From contig CAKQJE010000007.1 in NCBI GenBank assembly GCA_934247225.1, forward strand, positions 1-64,000: a DNA stretch of 64,000 bases, given 5' to 3'. The translations under genes and the position numbers were made by a program. Source of the DNA: an uncultured Clostridia bacterium (GTDB taxonomy: Bacteria; Bacillota; Clostridia; Christensenellales; Borkfalkiaceae). How positions within the stretch are numbered: the stretch's first letter is position 1; every line of letters starts with the position of its first letter. The notes beneath the pieces were generated by a model, which saw nothing but the letters and a program-made list of their open reading frames with translations, was not told the origin of the DNA and did not search any database. Shown here one piece after another: positions 32,384 to 40,566 of the stretch.

Positions 32384-32520
32384 AAACAACGAAAATCGAC
32401 ATTGTTCGGGACGCTTTTTCGCGCATTTGAGTACCGCATTTATTCGCGCATTCAAATATCGCATTTACATATTATATATATAGACTTATGCATTGACGAA
32501 TTATATATGTTCGGCGAAAC

Positions 32521-32556
32521 CACAGGTGAAAACATATACACAGGTGAAAACATATA
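32521..32556 (+). repeat. Perfect 18-bp tandem repeat in the LacI leader
   Basis: CACAGGTGAAAACATATA occurs twice in direct succession (32521-32538, 32539-32556), ending 34 bases before the LacI ATG. Confidence 0.85.
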
Positions 32557-32589
32557 TATGTTCGAAGATCAGGATTAAGGAAAACGCAG

Positions 32590-33576
32590 ATGGAAAAAAA
32601 CGTAAGCAGAAAATCGATAGCCGAAATGGCGGGCGTTTCGAAAACGACGGTAACGCGGGTTCTGAACGGTTCGGGTTCGGTTTCGGAAAAAACGCGCGAA
32701 AAAATTCTTTCGCTCATATCGGAATGCGGGTATACGCATAATAAAATCGCGGTCAACATAAGCAGCAATAAAAATTGCGATTTCATTGCGATGTTGGTTC
32801 CCGATATGTCGAATTATTACTACCTCGAAATGTTCAACCGTATGGTTACCGAACTCGAAGACTACGACTATACGATTTCTATCTATCGCGTAAACAAAAG
32901 CAATTTTTCGAACGTACTCGACAAAGTCATTCAGAACAGAGTCGCCGCGATAATCAACCTCGCGTTCGTTCCGATGACCGACTCTGATCTGAAAAAAATC
33001 AGATGCGCGAACATAAAAGTCATTCACCCGGGTATCGGCGAGGATCCCGTGAGAGTAAAAATAAATTACAGACCGGCGATGGAAAAAGCTTTTGCCGATC
33101 TTAAAGAAAAGAGCGCGGACGGATTGTACTTTATCTGCGGCGCGGGCAAGAGTTTTTCGGACGACAGGCGAATCGTCACCTATCTCGACCTGATGAAAGA
33201 AAACGGCTTCGACAACGCGAAAAATACGATAATATGGGGCGATTATCCCAAGGTTTCGGCAATGGACGCAGGTTATATCGCAGGCGCGGAACTGATAGAG
33301 AAAAAGGGTAAGATCGGCGGACTGTTCTGCATGAACGACATGATGGCGCTCGGCGCGATAAAAGCGTTGAGAGACCGGGGCGTTAAGGCGGGCAGAGACG
33401 TTAAAATCATAGGATTCGACAATATTATGCTCGGGCAGTATTCCGTTCCCGCGCTTTCCACGGTCGACTCGCATATCGATCTCGAAGCCAGGCGTTACGT
33501 GAATTATATCCTCGGCGAACCCGTCGACGAAAACGAAATCGAATCGGTATACGTAAAAAGATCGAGTTCGCGTTGA
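32590..33576 (+). CDS. LacI-family transcription regulator
   Basis: A 328-residue regulator with the N-terminal HTH KSIAEMAGVSKTTVTRVLNG, hinge helix region and a periplasmic-binding-like sensor (about 60-325: LVPDMSNYYYLEMFNRMV, CMNDMMALGAIKALRDRG, FDNIMLGQYSVPALSTV). It lies immediately before the glycan importer operon and most likely controls it. The ATG follows ATTAAGGAAAACGCAG. The upstream 16-bp palindrome is a candidate own operator. Confidence 0.94.
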   Translation: MEKNVSRKSIAEMAGVSKTTVTRVLNGSGSVSEKTREKILSLISECGYTHNKIAVNISSNKNCDFIAMLVPDMSNYYYLEMFNRMVTELEDYDYTISIYRVNKSNFSNVLDKVIQNRVAAIINLAFVPMTDSDLKKIRCANIKVIHPGIGEDPVRVKINYRPAMEKAFADLKEKSADGLYFICGAGKSFSDDRRIVTYLDLMKENGFDNAKNTIIWGDYPKVSAMDAGYIAGAELIEKKGKIGGLFCMNDMMALGAIKALRDRGVKAGRDVKIIGFDNIMLGQYSVPALSTVDSHIDLEARRYVNYILGEPVDENEIESVYVKRSSSR

Positions 33577-33708
33577 GCCGGCGAAGGGGTTTAGTCGTCA
33601 TCGAAGACGAAAACGCTTAAAATAAGCGAAAATGCAGGATATATCCCCTCCCGACAAAGAAAATAAAACGGCGTAAAATCGGCGTGAAGCCGTCTAAAAC
33701 ATAAAAAC

Positions 33709-33747
33709 GAAAGGACGCGTCCTTTCTGTTTGTTTCACAAACAGAAA
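33709..33747 (+). promoter_or_regulatory. Two mutually exclusive hairpins before the propeller-permease gene
   Basis: GAAAGGACG/CGTCCTTTC (33709-33726) and TTTCTGTTTG/CAAACAGAAA (33723-33747) share the four bases TTTC, so both cannot form fully at once. Neither has a clean T-run, so mRNA processing or translation control is likelier than termination. Confidence 0.4.
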
Positions 33748-33764
33748 TCCGCTTAACAGGGAAA

Positions 33765-35801
33765 ATGAAGAGCGAAAACAAAGCGAAAAGAATTTATATC
33801 ATAGGAACGGTTATCGCCGCGATTCTGACGATAGCGGCTGTAATTTTCGGCGTATATTCGGGCGCGCAGGCGTCGAAAACGAGCGAACTCGGCATCGATC
33901 CCAAGGAGAACGTGACGAAGATTTATTCCGTAGGAGCCGACAAAAGGATCGCGGGTTTAAGAAACGGCGAAATTTACGCAGTGTCCGACCGCGGCGAAAA
34001 ATTATGGAGCGCGGGAATCCTCGCGGAAAATCCGATTTACGACATAACCGAAAAAAACGGTATAGTTTACGCGGTTTTTCAAAACGGTAAAATTATAAGT
34101 TTCTCCGAAAACGACGCTTTAAACAGAACCGAAAACGATGATTTTTCCGAAAAATGCAAGGTTTATGCCGCGGGCGACAATATCGACGGCAACGTAAGCA
34201 ACACTTCGCTTATCGTTTCCGAGGACGGAAAAACCGTTTATCTTCGCGCGGCGTTCCGCGTGAGAGGGCAAAAGAACAGAATTTACGCGTTCGACGCGGA
34301 AAGCGGCGAAAAAACGCTTGTCGCGCAGTCTGCGAGAAAGCTTGCGGGCAGCGCGCTCGGCGCAAACGAGCTTTTCTATTCGGACGGAAGCAAAATAATG
34401 AAATACGTCGGCGGAGAAACGACGGAAATAATCGACATAGAAGAGCAGATAACCGCAGTTTCGGCGGGCGAAGGCTTCGTCGCCGTCATAACGGACAACA
34501 ATAACATAATCAAAATAAACAAACAGGGCGGAGACAAAACGAGAACCAAACTCGGCGTTGCGCTTAACGGCAATTACGTTTTCTCGACGGGCGAAAATTT
34601 CGTCGCGAAAATAAACAACGGCGGCGTTGCGGTCATCAATTCCGAAAGCATGAAAGTAACCCTTTCCATGAACGCCGAGGACAGCGCAAATCTCATAATG
34701 TGGTCGGAAGACGGATTTGCTTTAAGAGACGACTCCGACGTGAACGACACCTACGTTGTAAATTACAGCGTGGCGCAGGCGAAAAGGAAAAACACGTTCT
34801 CCGCGCTTAAAATCGCGAGTATCGTAGCGGCGATCGTCGCGGGGCTTTTAACCGCCTATTTCGGGTTCGGAATAAGCCCTTTAAAGAGAGCGAAAATAAA
34901 CGGTTCGTTCGTCGCTTTCTTTGCAGCCATTAACAAGCATAAGTTGGTCTATATATCGATGATCGTGCCTTTTGCGCTTCTCATCGTGTTCTATTATATC
35001 CCCATAATTCTCGGTTTCAGGCTGTCGTTTTACGACTACATACCGGGTGTTAAGGACGTGTTCGTCGGCTTTAAATATTTCAAGTCGGTTTATGCTTCGA
35101 CGGAGTTCTGGAATTCCTCGCTCGTAATGCTGGTCTTTCTTGTCGCCGACCTTTTAAAAGCAATAATTCCGCCGATAATCTTCGCGGAAGCGATATGCGC
35201 CGTGAAGCACGAAAAATTCTCGCTCGTCGTGAGAATACTTTTGTTCCTGCCGGGCGTTTTACCGGGCGTCGCGACGACGCTCGTATGGAGCCAGGGCGTG
35301 TTCGGGGCGACGAGCAACGGTCTTATAAACTCGATCGCGGGCATATTCGTTCCGGGGTTTGCGAAAAATTGGATAAACAGCTCGTCCACGGCGACTTCGA
35401 TCGGTTCGCTCATCGCGTTCGGATTTCCGTGGATAGGTTCGTATCTTATATTTTACGGCGCGATTTCGGGTATCAATTCTTCCTATTTCGAAGCCGCGAA
35501 ACTCGACGGCTGTTCATGGCTGAAACGAATAATAAAAATCGATTTGCCGCTTATTATGCCGCAGATCAAATATATTTTCGTAACGTCGTTTATAGCGTCG
35601 GTGCAGAATTACACGAGCATATTCGTCATTTACGGCACGACGGGCGGAAACAAGGGCGAGATAAAGACCCCCGCGCTGCTTATGTACCGCGAGATAATAA
35701 ACGCGAACTACGGCGTTGCGAGCGTAATGGGCGTGACGGTATTCCTGTTTTTAAGCGTCGCGACGTTCCTGAATTTCAGAATGCAATCGGATAATTCGTA
35801 A
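33765..35801 (+). CDS. Fusion of a beta-propeller-like domain with a sugar ABC permease (MalF type)
   Basis: A 678-residue protein. One membrane helix (about 9-32) is followed by some 300 residues of short beta-strand repeats (IAGLRNGEIYAVSDRGEKLWSAG, YAVFQNGKIISFSE, YVFSTGENFVAKI) resembling PQQ/WD-type propeller blades. A second helix (about 345-366) follows. From about 385 to the end it is a MalF/UgpA-type permease with six helices and the EAA loop YFEAAKLDGCSWLKRIIKIDLP. The propeller is predicted to be outside the cell, next to the binding protein. Ordinary permeases of this class are about 300 residues. The partner permease follows after 13 bases. The reading frame is continuous with no sign of a sequencing fusion. 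Confidence 0.85.
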   Translation: MKSENKAKRIYIIGTVIAAILTIAAVIFGVYSGAQASKTSELGIDPKENVTKIYSVGADKRIAGLRNGEIYAVSDRGEKLWSAGILAENPIYDITEKNGIVYAVFQNGKIISFSENDALNRTENDDFSEKCKVYAAGDNIDGNVSNTSLIVSEDGKTVYLRAAFRVRGQKNRIYAFDAESGEKTLVAQSARKLAGSALGANELFYSDGSKIMKYVGGETTEIIDIEEQITAVSAGEGFVAVITDNNNIIKINKQGGDKTRTKLGVALNGNYVFSTGENFVAKINNGGVAVINSESMKVTLSMNAEDSANLIMWSEDGFALRDDSDVNDTYVVNYSVAQAKRKNTFSALKIASIVAAIVAGLLTAYFGFGISPLKRAKINGSFVAFFAAINKHKLVYISMIVPFALLIVFYYIPIILGFRLSFYDYIPGVKDVFVGFKYFKSVYASTEFWNSSLVMLVFLVADLLKAIIPPIIFAEAICAVKHEKFSLVVRILLFLPGVLPGVATTLVWSQGVFGATSNGLINSIAGIFVPGFAKNWINSSSTATSIGSLIAFGFPWIGSYLIFYGAISGINSSYFEAAKLDGCSWLKRIIKIDLPLIMPQIKYIFVTSFIASVQNYTSIFVIYGTTGGNKGEIKTPALLMYREIINANYGVASVMGVTVFLFLSVATFLNFRMQSDNS

Positions 35802-35814
35802 AGGAGGGCGGAAA

Positions 35815-36690
35815 ATGGTCGCCGCAACTAAATTGAATGCGAAAATAAAAGTTAAAAAAACGGGCGTCGACGGAGCGGTCGCGCAGACGATACTCATAAT
35901 ATTTCTGCTTATAACGCTCGTCCTTTCCCTTATGCCGATATTCATAACGATGATAATGTCGGTCAAATCCCCGCAGGATATACAAGCGTATTCCATATGG
36001 ACGCTCCCTAAATCCGGGTGGTATTTCAGCAACTACGCAAGCGCGTTTTCGGTTCTTTCCGAGTCGCTTGTAAATACCGTGATAATCGACCTGATTTCGA
36101 CGGTCGCGGTGCTGTTTCTGAGCTGTTATATAGCGTTTTTGTTCGAAAGAAAGAATTTCGGCGGCAAAAGGGTTTTGTTTTACCTTTTCATCGCGCCGAT
36201 GCTCGTTCCGGGCGTAGTTCTTCTTTCGCCGACGTATATAGTCGTAGCGAATTGGCTCAACCTTAACGAAAGCTGGTTCGGGCTTATCATTCCGTATATA
36301 GCGGGCAACCAGATAGCCTCGGTTTTCCTTATGAGAACGTTCATGGGGCAACAGCCGCAATCGCTTTACGAAGCGGGGCAGCTCGACGGAGCCAACACAT
36401 TCGACTCTTTCGTTTATATCTGTCTTCCGCTTACTTTTCCGATAATGATGATACAGGGTATCGCCATTTTCGCCGCTATGTATAACGACTATATGTGGCC
36501 GAACCTCCTGTTCATAAACAACCTTAAAAAAGGCGTGCTTATGCCGTATCTTCGTTCGGTCGTCGCGAATTCCACGCAGGGCGTGCAGTACGCAATGTAT
36601 CTCGTCGCGGGCATACCTCTTATAATTTCCACGGCGATAAGCGTCAAATTCTTCATCGGAGGAGATTTCGCGAGCGGAATGAAACTCTGA
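35815..36690 (+). CDS. Sugar ABC importer permease, MalG type
   Basis: A 291-residue permease with six helices and the EAA loop LYEAGQLDGANTFDSFVYICLP. The order (MalF-like, MalG-like, then binding protein) is that of CUT1 importers for oligosaccharides. It follows the fusion permease by 13 bases with AAAGGAGGGCGGAAA before the ATG. No ATPase is encoded in this operon, so a shared MsmK-type ATPase elsewhere is expected. Confidence 0.92.
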   Translation: MVAATKLNAKIKVKKTGVDGAVAQTILIIFLLITLVLSLMPIFITMIMSVKSPQDIQAYSIWTLPKSGWYFSNYASAFSVLSESLVNTVIIDLISTVAVLFLSCYIAFLFERKNFGGKRVLFYLFIAPMLVPGVVLLSPTYIVVANWLNLNESWFGLIIPYIAGNQIASVFLMRTFMGQQPQSLYEAGQLDGANTFDSFVYICLPLTFPIMMIQGIAIFAAMYNDYMWPNLLFINNLKKGVLMPYLRSVVANSTQGVQYAMYLVAGIPLIISTAISVKFFIGGDFASGMKL

Positions 36691-36817
36691 TTTCGTAAGC
36701 CCGCAGGCGGAGCTTGACGGAAGGAATTTATAAACGAAAAAACAAAACAGGCAAAATCCGAAAACTTGAAAAAGCTTCGGAAAAAATAAAAAACGTTTCT
36801 TCAAAGGAGGAAAAGAA

Positions 36818-38620
36818 ATGAAGAAATTATTAAAATCATTACTCGCAGTGAGTCTCTGCTTCGTTATGATGCTCGGCATCATCGCGTGCGGCAATAAGAC
36901 AAGCGGTTCGGACGGCGGTTCGGCGGACAGCACGCCGACCTCGACAAGCGAAAAGACAAGCGACTCGAAAAAGCCGGGCGACGGCATAACGATCAATGTG
37001 TACACGGCAGTAAACATAATCGAGCAGAACGCGCTTCAAGCGGTCGCGGACGCTTATATGGATTATCAGGACTCTTTGGGTAAAAACATAGAGGTTTTCA
37101 TCAACAACAGAACCGATCCCGAAGCGTATATGCAGTCCGTAAGAACCATGGCGAGCAATGGCGTGAAAGAACCTACGATCGTTCAGACTTCGATTATTCC
37201 CGAATATTACGGAACGAATAAAATCGTCGATCTTACTCCTTACATGGAAGAAGCAAACCCCTATATCAAGGATAACAGGGCGTGGAAAGACGGTCTCGAA
37301 ACGGACGCTTACAGAACCAAAGTTTCGGGTTCGAGCGAGACAATCCCCGGATTGAGCTATTCTTCCAACTACCTTACCGTTTTCTATAACAAGAAAGCCG
37401 TTTTGGACGTTCTTGGGGAAAGCGAAGTCGTAGGAAAGGACGGAACCATCGATAATTCCAAGATTACCTGGACGTGGCTTATCGAGTCTTTGAAAAAAGC
37501 GAAAGCTGCTGAGGGCAAGAACTTCAAAAATCCTCTCGGACTTTCCAGAAGCGAACAGTCCTGCGGGGAAGGCTCGTTCAATATGCTTTCTCACCTCGTA
37601 AATATGTATCTCGATCAGTACTTCCGCGATTTCATCGAAAAAGTACATTCGGCTTCCGACGATTACAGCTATGTTTCCGTCGACGAAAATTGGACTTATA
37701 ACGCCGATGATCCGAATGTCGACGCGGTAGACAAATATTCTTTTAACCTTAACAAAGTCGTAGATTATTATTTCAACCAAGAGGGTTATAATCCCAACTC
37801 CGCGCGTTACGCCGAAGTTATGGAAAACCTTTACGAACTTATGAGCTATTCCGACGTGAACGCTTCCTATCTCGATACGTTCCAGCGTTTTAACGAAACC
37901 ACTTTGAACTATGAACGTAACGGAGCATATCAGGATATGAAACTCTTCTACGTCGAAGCTCTCGACTATGTAAGAACTTACAGAGACGCGTTCAAGACCG
38001 AAGTTTCCGGTCAACCCACCAAGTATCCCGACGCGGCAACCATTTCGAGTCAGCTCGGCTGGTTCCTTATGCCCGCTATGGAATCCAAGCTCGAAGGCGT
38101 TGCGGACAACGTAAGATCTTTCGGCGGCCCGCAGGAAAACTTCGGCGTTTTAAACACCGGAAACACCACTGCCAACGAATATGCGATAGACTTCCTTAAA
38201 TACCTTCTTTCCCCGCAGGGACAGCTCGGTATATACGCTATTTATCAGAGAGAAAAAGCTCCTATCGCCCTTGTTCAGCTCGTAAAGAACATATCTATTC
38301 CCGAGGAAATAAATTACGCTTACGTTAAGGCGGCGGGCGATTGCTCGACTTCTCCTTACCTTATTTTCGGTAAATGTTCGGGAATGACCGACGCGAAAGT
38401 CGGCTCTTCGAGCGAATACGTTTACAACAGCGTAGCGAAGATTCTTTCCGGGTATTTCAGCTCCGACAGTAAAAAATGGAACGGCGCGCAGCTTTTCGCG
38501 ACGATAAAGTCCGGCTTTGAAAGCTACGCGACAAAGAACGGACTTATCTACACCGATCCCGCTCAGGTTTCGGAAAAGACGAACGGACTCAAAAACTCTC
38601 CGTACAATACGGCTGCTTAA
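36818..38620 (+). CDS. Extracellular solute-binding lipoprotein (CUT1 importer)
   Basis: A 600-residue lipoprotein: signal peptide with lipobox IIA-C24, a Ser/Gly/Thr-rich linker to about residue 52, then a large two-lobe solute-binding domain (INVYTAVNIIEQNALQAVADAY ... LSYSSNYLTVFYNKKAVLDVLG ... AIDFLKYLLSPQGQLGIYAIY). At 600 residues it is larger than maltose-binding types (about 400), as is common in gut Clostridia for complex oligosaccharides. A strong ribosome site (TCAAAGGAGGAAAAGAA) fits high expression. It directly follows the two permease genes. Confidence 0.92.
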   Translation: MKKLLKSLLAVSLCFVMMLGIIACGNKTSGSDGGSADSTPTSTSEKTSDSKKPGDGITINVYTAVNIIEQNALQAVADAYMDYQDSLGKNIEVFINNRTDPEAYMQSVRTMASNGVKEPTIVQTSIIPEYYGTNKIVDLTPYMEEANPYIKDNRAWKDGLETDAYRTKVSGSSETIPGLSYSSNYLTVFYNKKAVLDVLGESEVVGKDGTIDNSKITWTWLIESLKKAKAAEGKNFKNPLGLSRSEQSCGEGSFNMLSHLVNMYLDQYFRDFIEKVHSASDDYSYVSVDENWTYNADDPNVDAVDKYSFNLNKVVDYYFNQEGYNPNSARYAEVMENLYELMSYSDVNASYLDTFQRFNETTLNYERNGAYQDMKLFYVEALDYVRTYRDAFKTEVSGQPTKYPDAATISSQLGWFLMPAMESKLEGVADNVRSFGGPQENFGVLNTGNTTANEYAIDFLKYLLSPQGQLGIYAIYQREKAPIALVQLVKNISIPEEINYAYVKAAGDCSTSPYLIFGKCSGMTDAKVGSSSEYVYNSVAKILSGYFSSDSKKWNGAQLFATIKSGFESYATKNGLIYTDPAQVSEKTNGLKNSPYNTAA

Positions 38621-38639
38621 ACGGTAAGGGGTTGATGCG

Positions 38640-40550
38640 ATGAAAAAAAGAATTCCCGCTCTCGCGCTCGGATTGTCTCTTATGTTCGCCGCCGCGGCGT
38701 GCGACGCGACCCCTTCGGGCGATGAAAGCAAGAATAATAACGTCGGGAAGAAGATCACGGGAACGTACGAAGCTTCTTCCGACCTTAAAAGCGGATTTTT
38801 AAGAACTGCGGGAACGGACGATTTCGATCGTTCGTTCGAGCAGGTCAAAGACTATAACGACAACGTCGTAGGCGTGTTTTACTTCCTTTGGGCAAGTCAG
38901 GCGGGTTCGGCGGTGAACGTTGAGTCTTACGAACAAAACGGCGAAGTCGAAAAGACTCTGACGGGCGAAGAAGTAAAATACGGACCGAATTTCACGTTCT
39001 GGGGCGAACCTATGTACGGCTACTATCAGATCGAGGACGAATGGGTAGTCCGTAAACACGTCGAGTTGTTTATAAACGCGGGGCTTGATTTTATCTGCTT
39101 CGACACGACGAACAACGACTATTACGGCCCCGCCGCGAGAACGGTTTTAAAAGTGCTTATGGAGTATCACGAACTCGGATATAACGTGCCGAAGGCAATG
39201 TTTATGACGAATTCCGATTCCACGGGCAGAACGACGGAAATTTACAACGCGTTTTACGCGAGAGGTAAATACGATCCCGTATGGTTTACGGGCAACGGCG
39301 ACAAACCCTGGATAATTTCTTCCTACGCGGGCAGCGACGAAGCAATCCTTAACAAGTTTTACTTCAAAGCCGCGCAGTGGCCCACAGACACGCAGAATAC
39401 CGATAAATTCCCGTGGATTTCGTGGAAATATCCGCAGGAAACGTTCATAGACAACGCCAACGATTACACGATAATGAGCGTTTCCGCGTCTCAGCATACG
39501 GGTATCGGCGGCGGACTTTCGGACGCCAAGGTAAGCGGAGTAAACTTCTCTTTATCGGGACTTTTCGCTCCGCATAACTACGAGTCGCTTTCCGATGCTT
39601 TGAAAAGCAGAGTATCGAAAGAACAGGCGACGAAATATTATAACGCCAACCGCGGAAGAGGCTGGTCCAACAAAACGGGTACCAACACTTACGAAAACGC
39701 GGTTAAAAACACGAATTTCGAAGAGCAGTGGGAGTCCGTATGGAAGAACAGAGACGTAAATCTCGTGTTTATAACGGGCTGGAACGAATGGATGGCGCAA
39801 AAACAGAGTAAAGATCCCCTTCTCGGCGACTCTTACGGGTATTTCGTAGACACGTTCGATATGGAATTTTCCAGAGACGTGGAAATGATGAACGGCGGTT
39901 ATCTCGACAACTGTTTCATGCAGATGGTCAAAAACATAAGAAAGTTCAAAGGCTCGGGAAACACGGACATAACTTACGAAAATTACGTCGATAAGAATAT
40001 GCTCGATCTCGGAAATTGGCGGGGCGTAACGTCCTATGCCGACCTTACGGGCGACACGAAACCCAGAGATCATCAGGGCGCGGGTAACGCTTATTACAAA
40101 AACGAAACGGGCAGAAACGATATCAGAGAACTCAGAATAGCCGCAGATAAAGACAACGTGTGGTTTATGATCGCAACCGAGGAAGATATCACCGAAAAAG
40201 CCGAAAACGACGCGCGTTGGATGAACCTGTGGATAGGCCTAAGCGGCGCGGAAGGCGGTTGGAACAATCTTCAATACGTTATAAACCGCAAGGTAGAAGG
40301 AACGAAGTCGAGCATAGACAGAATTTCGGATAAGTCCTTTGAAAAAGCGGGCGACGCGGAAACCTATGTTTCGGGCAACGTTATGATCGTTAAAGTGAGT
40401 AAGTCCGCGCTCGGCATAACCGAAGATTCGTTCGGACTCCAAGTTAAAGTAACCGATAATCTTCAAAAGGATTTCGACGTGACCGACCTCTACACGAACG
40501 GCGATTGCGCGCCTTTGGGACGTATCAATTACAGTTGGTACGTCGAATAA
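38640..40550 (+). CDS. GH99/WbsX-like lipoprotein with C-terminal CBM9-like domain, copy 1
   Basis: A 636-residue lipoprotein (lipobox AAA-C21). Residues about 60-430 resemble the TIM-barrel family of GH71/GH99-like and WbsX proteins: VVGVFYFLWASQ, FWGEPMYGYYQ, WVVRKHVELFINAGLDFICFD and a late GWNEWMAQ, where the Glu may be catalytic. Residues about 480-636 look like a CBM9/DOMON-type sugar-binding domain (TARNDIRELRIAADKDNVWFMI-like). The protein would act on glycans at the cell surface and feed the importer just upstream. The exact linkage is unknown; the family includes endo-alpha-mannanases and many uncharacterised members. A longer paralog follows 16 bases later. Confidence 0.78.
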   Translation: MKKRIPALALGLSLMFAAAACDATPSGDESKNNNVGKKITGTYEASSDLKSGFLRTAGTDDFDRSFEQVKDYNDNVVGVFYFLWASQAGSAVNVESYEQNGEVEKTLTGEEVKYGPNFTFWGEPMYGYYQIEDEWVVRKHVELFINAGLDFICFDTTNNDYYGPAARTVLKVLMEYHELGYNVPKAMFMTNSDSTGRTTEIYNAFYARGKYDPVWFTGNGDKPWIISSYAGSDEAILNKFYFKAAQWPTDTQNTDKFPWISWKYPQETFIDNANDYTIMSVSASQHTGIGGGLSDAKVSGVNFSLSGLFAPHNYESLSDALKSRVSKEQATKYYNANRGRGWSNKTGTNTYENAVKNTNFEEQWESVWKNRDVNLVFITGWNEWMAQKQSKDPLLGDSYGYFVDTFDMEFSRDVEMMNGGYLDNCFMQMVKNIRKFKGSGNTDITYENYVDKNMLDLGNWRGVTSYADLTGDTKPRDHQGAGNAYYKNETGRNDIRELRIAADKDNVWFMIATEEDITEKAENDARWMNLWIGLSGAEGGWNNLQYVINRKVEGTKSSIDRISDKSFEKAGDAETYVSGNVMIVKVSKSALGITEDSFGLQVKVTDNLQKDFDVTDLYTNGDCAPLGRINYSWYVE

Positions 40551-40566
40551 AATCGGAGAAAAATAT

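Noticed and set aside
35776..37017. 413-codon open frame on the minus strand
   Set aside because: It is antisense to the MalG-type permease and binding-protein start, both clear genes; composition is a shadow of their codon bias.
36839..38014. 391-codon open frame on the minus strand
   Set aside because: Antisense to the solute-binding lipoprotein, without ribosome site or domain.
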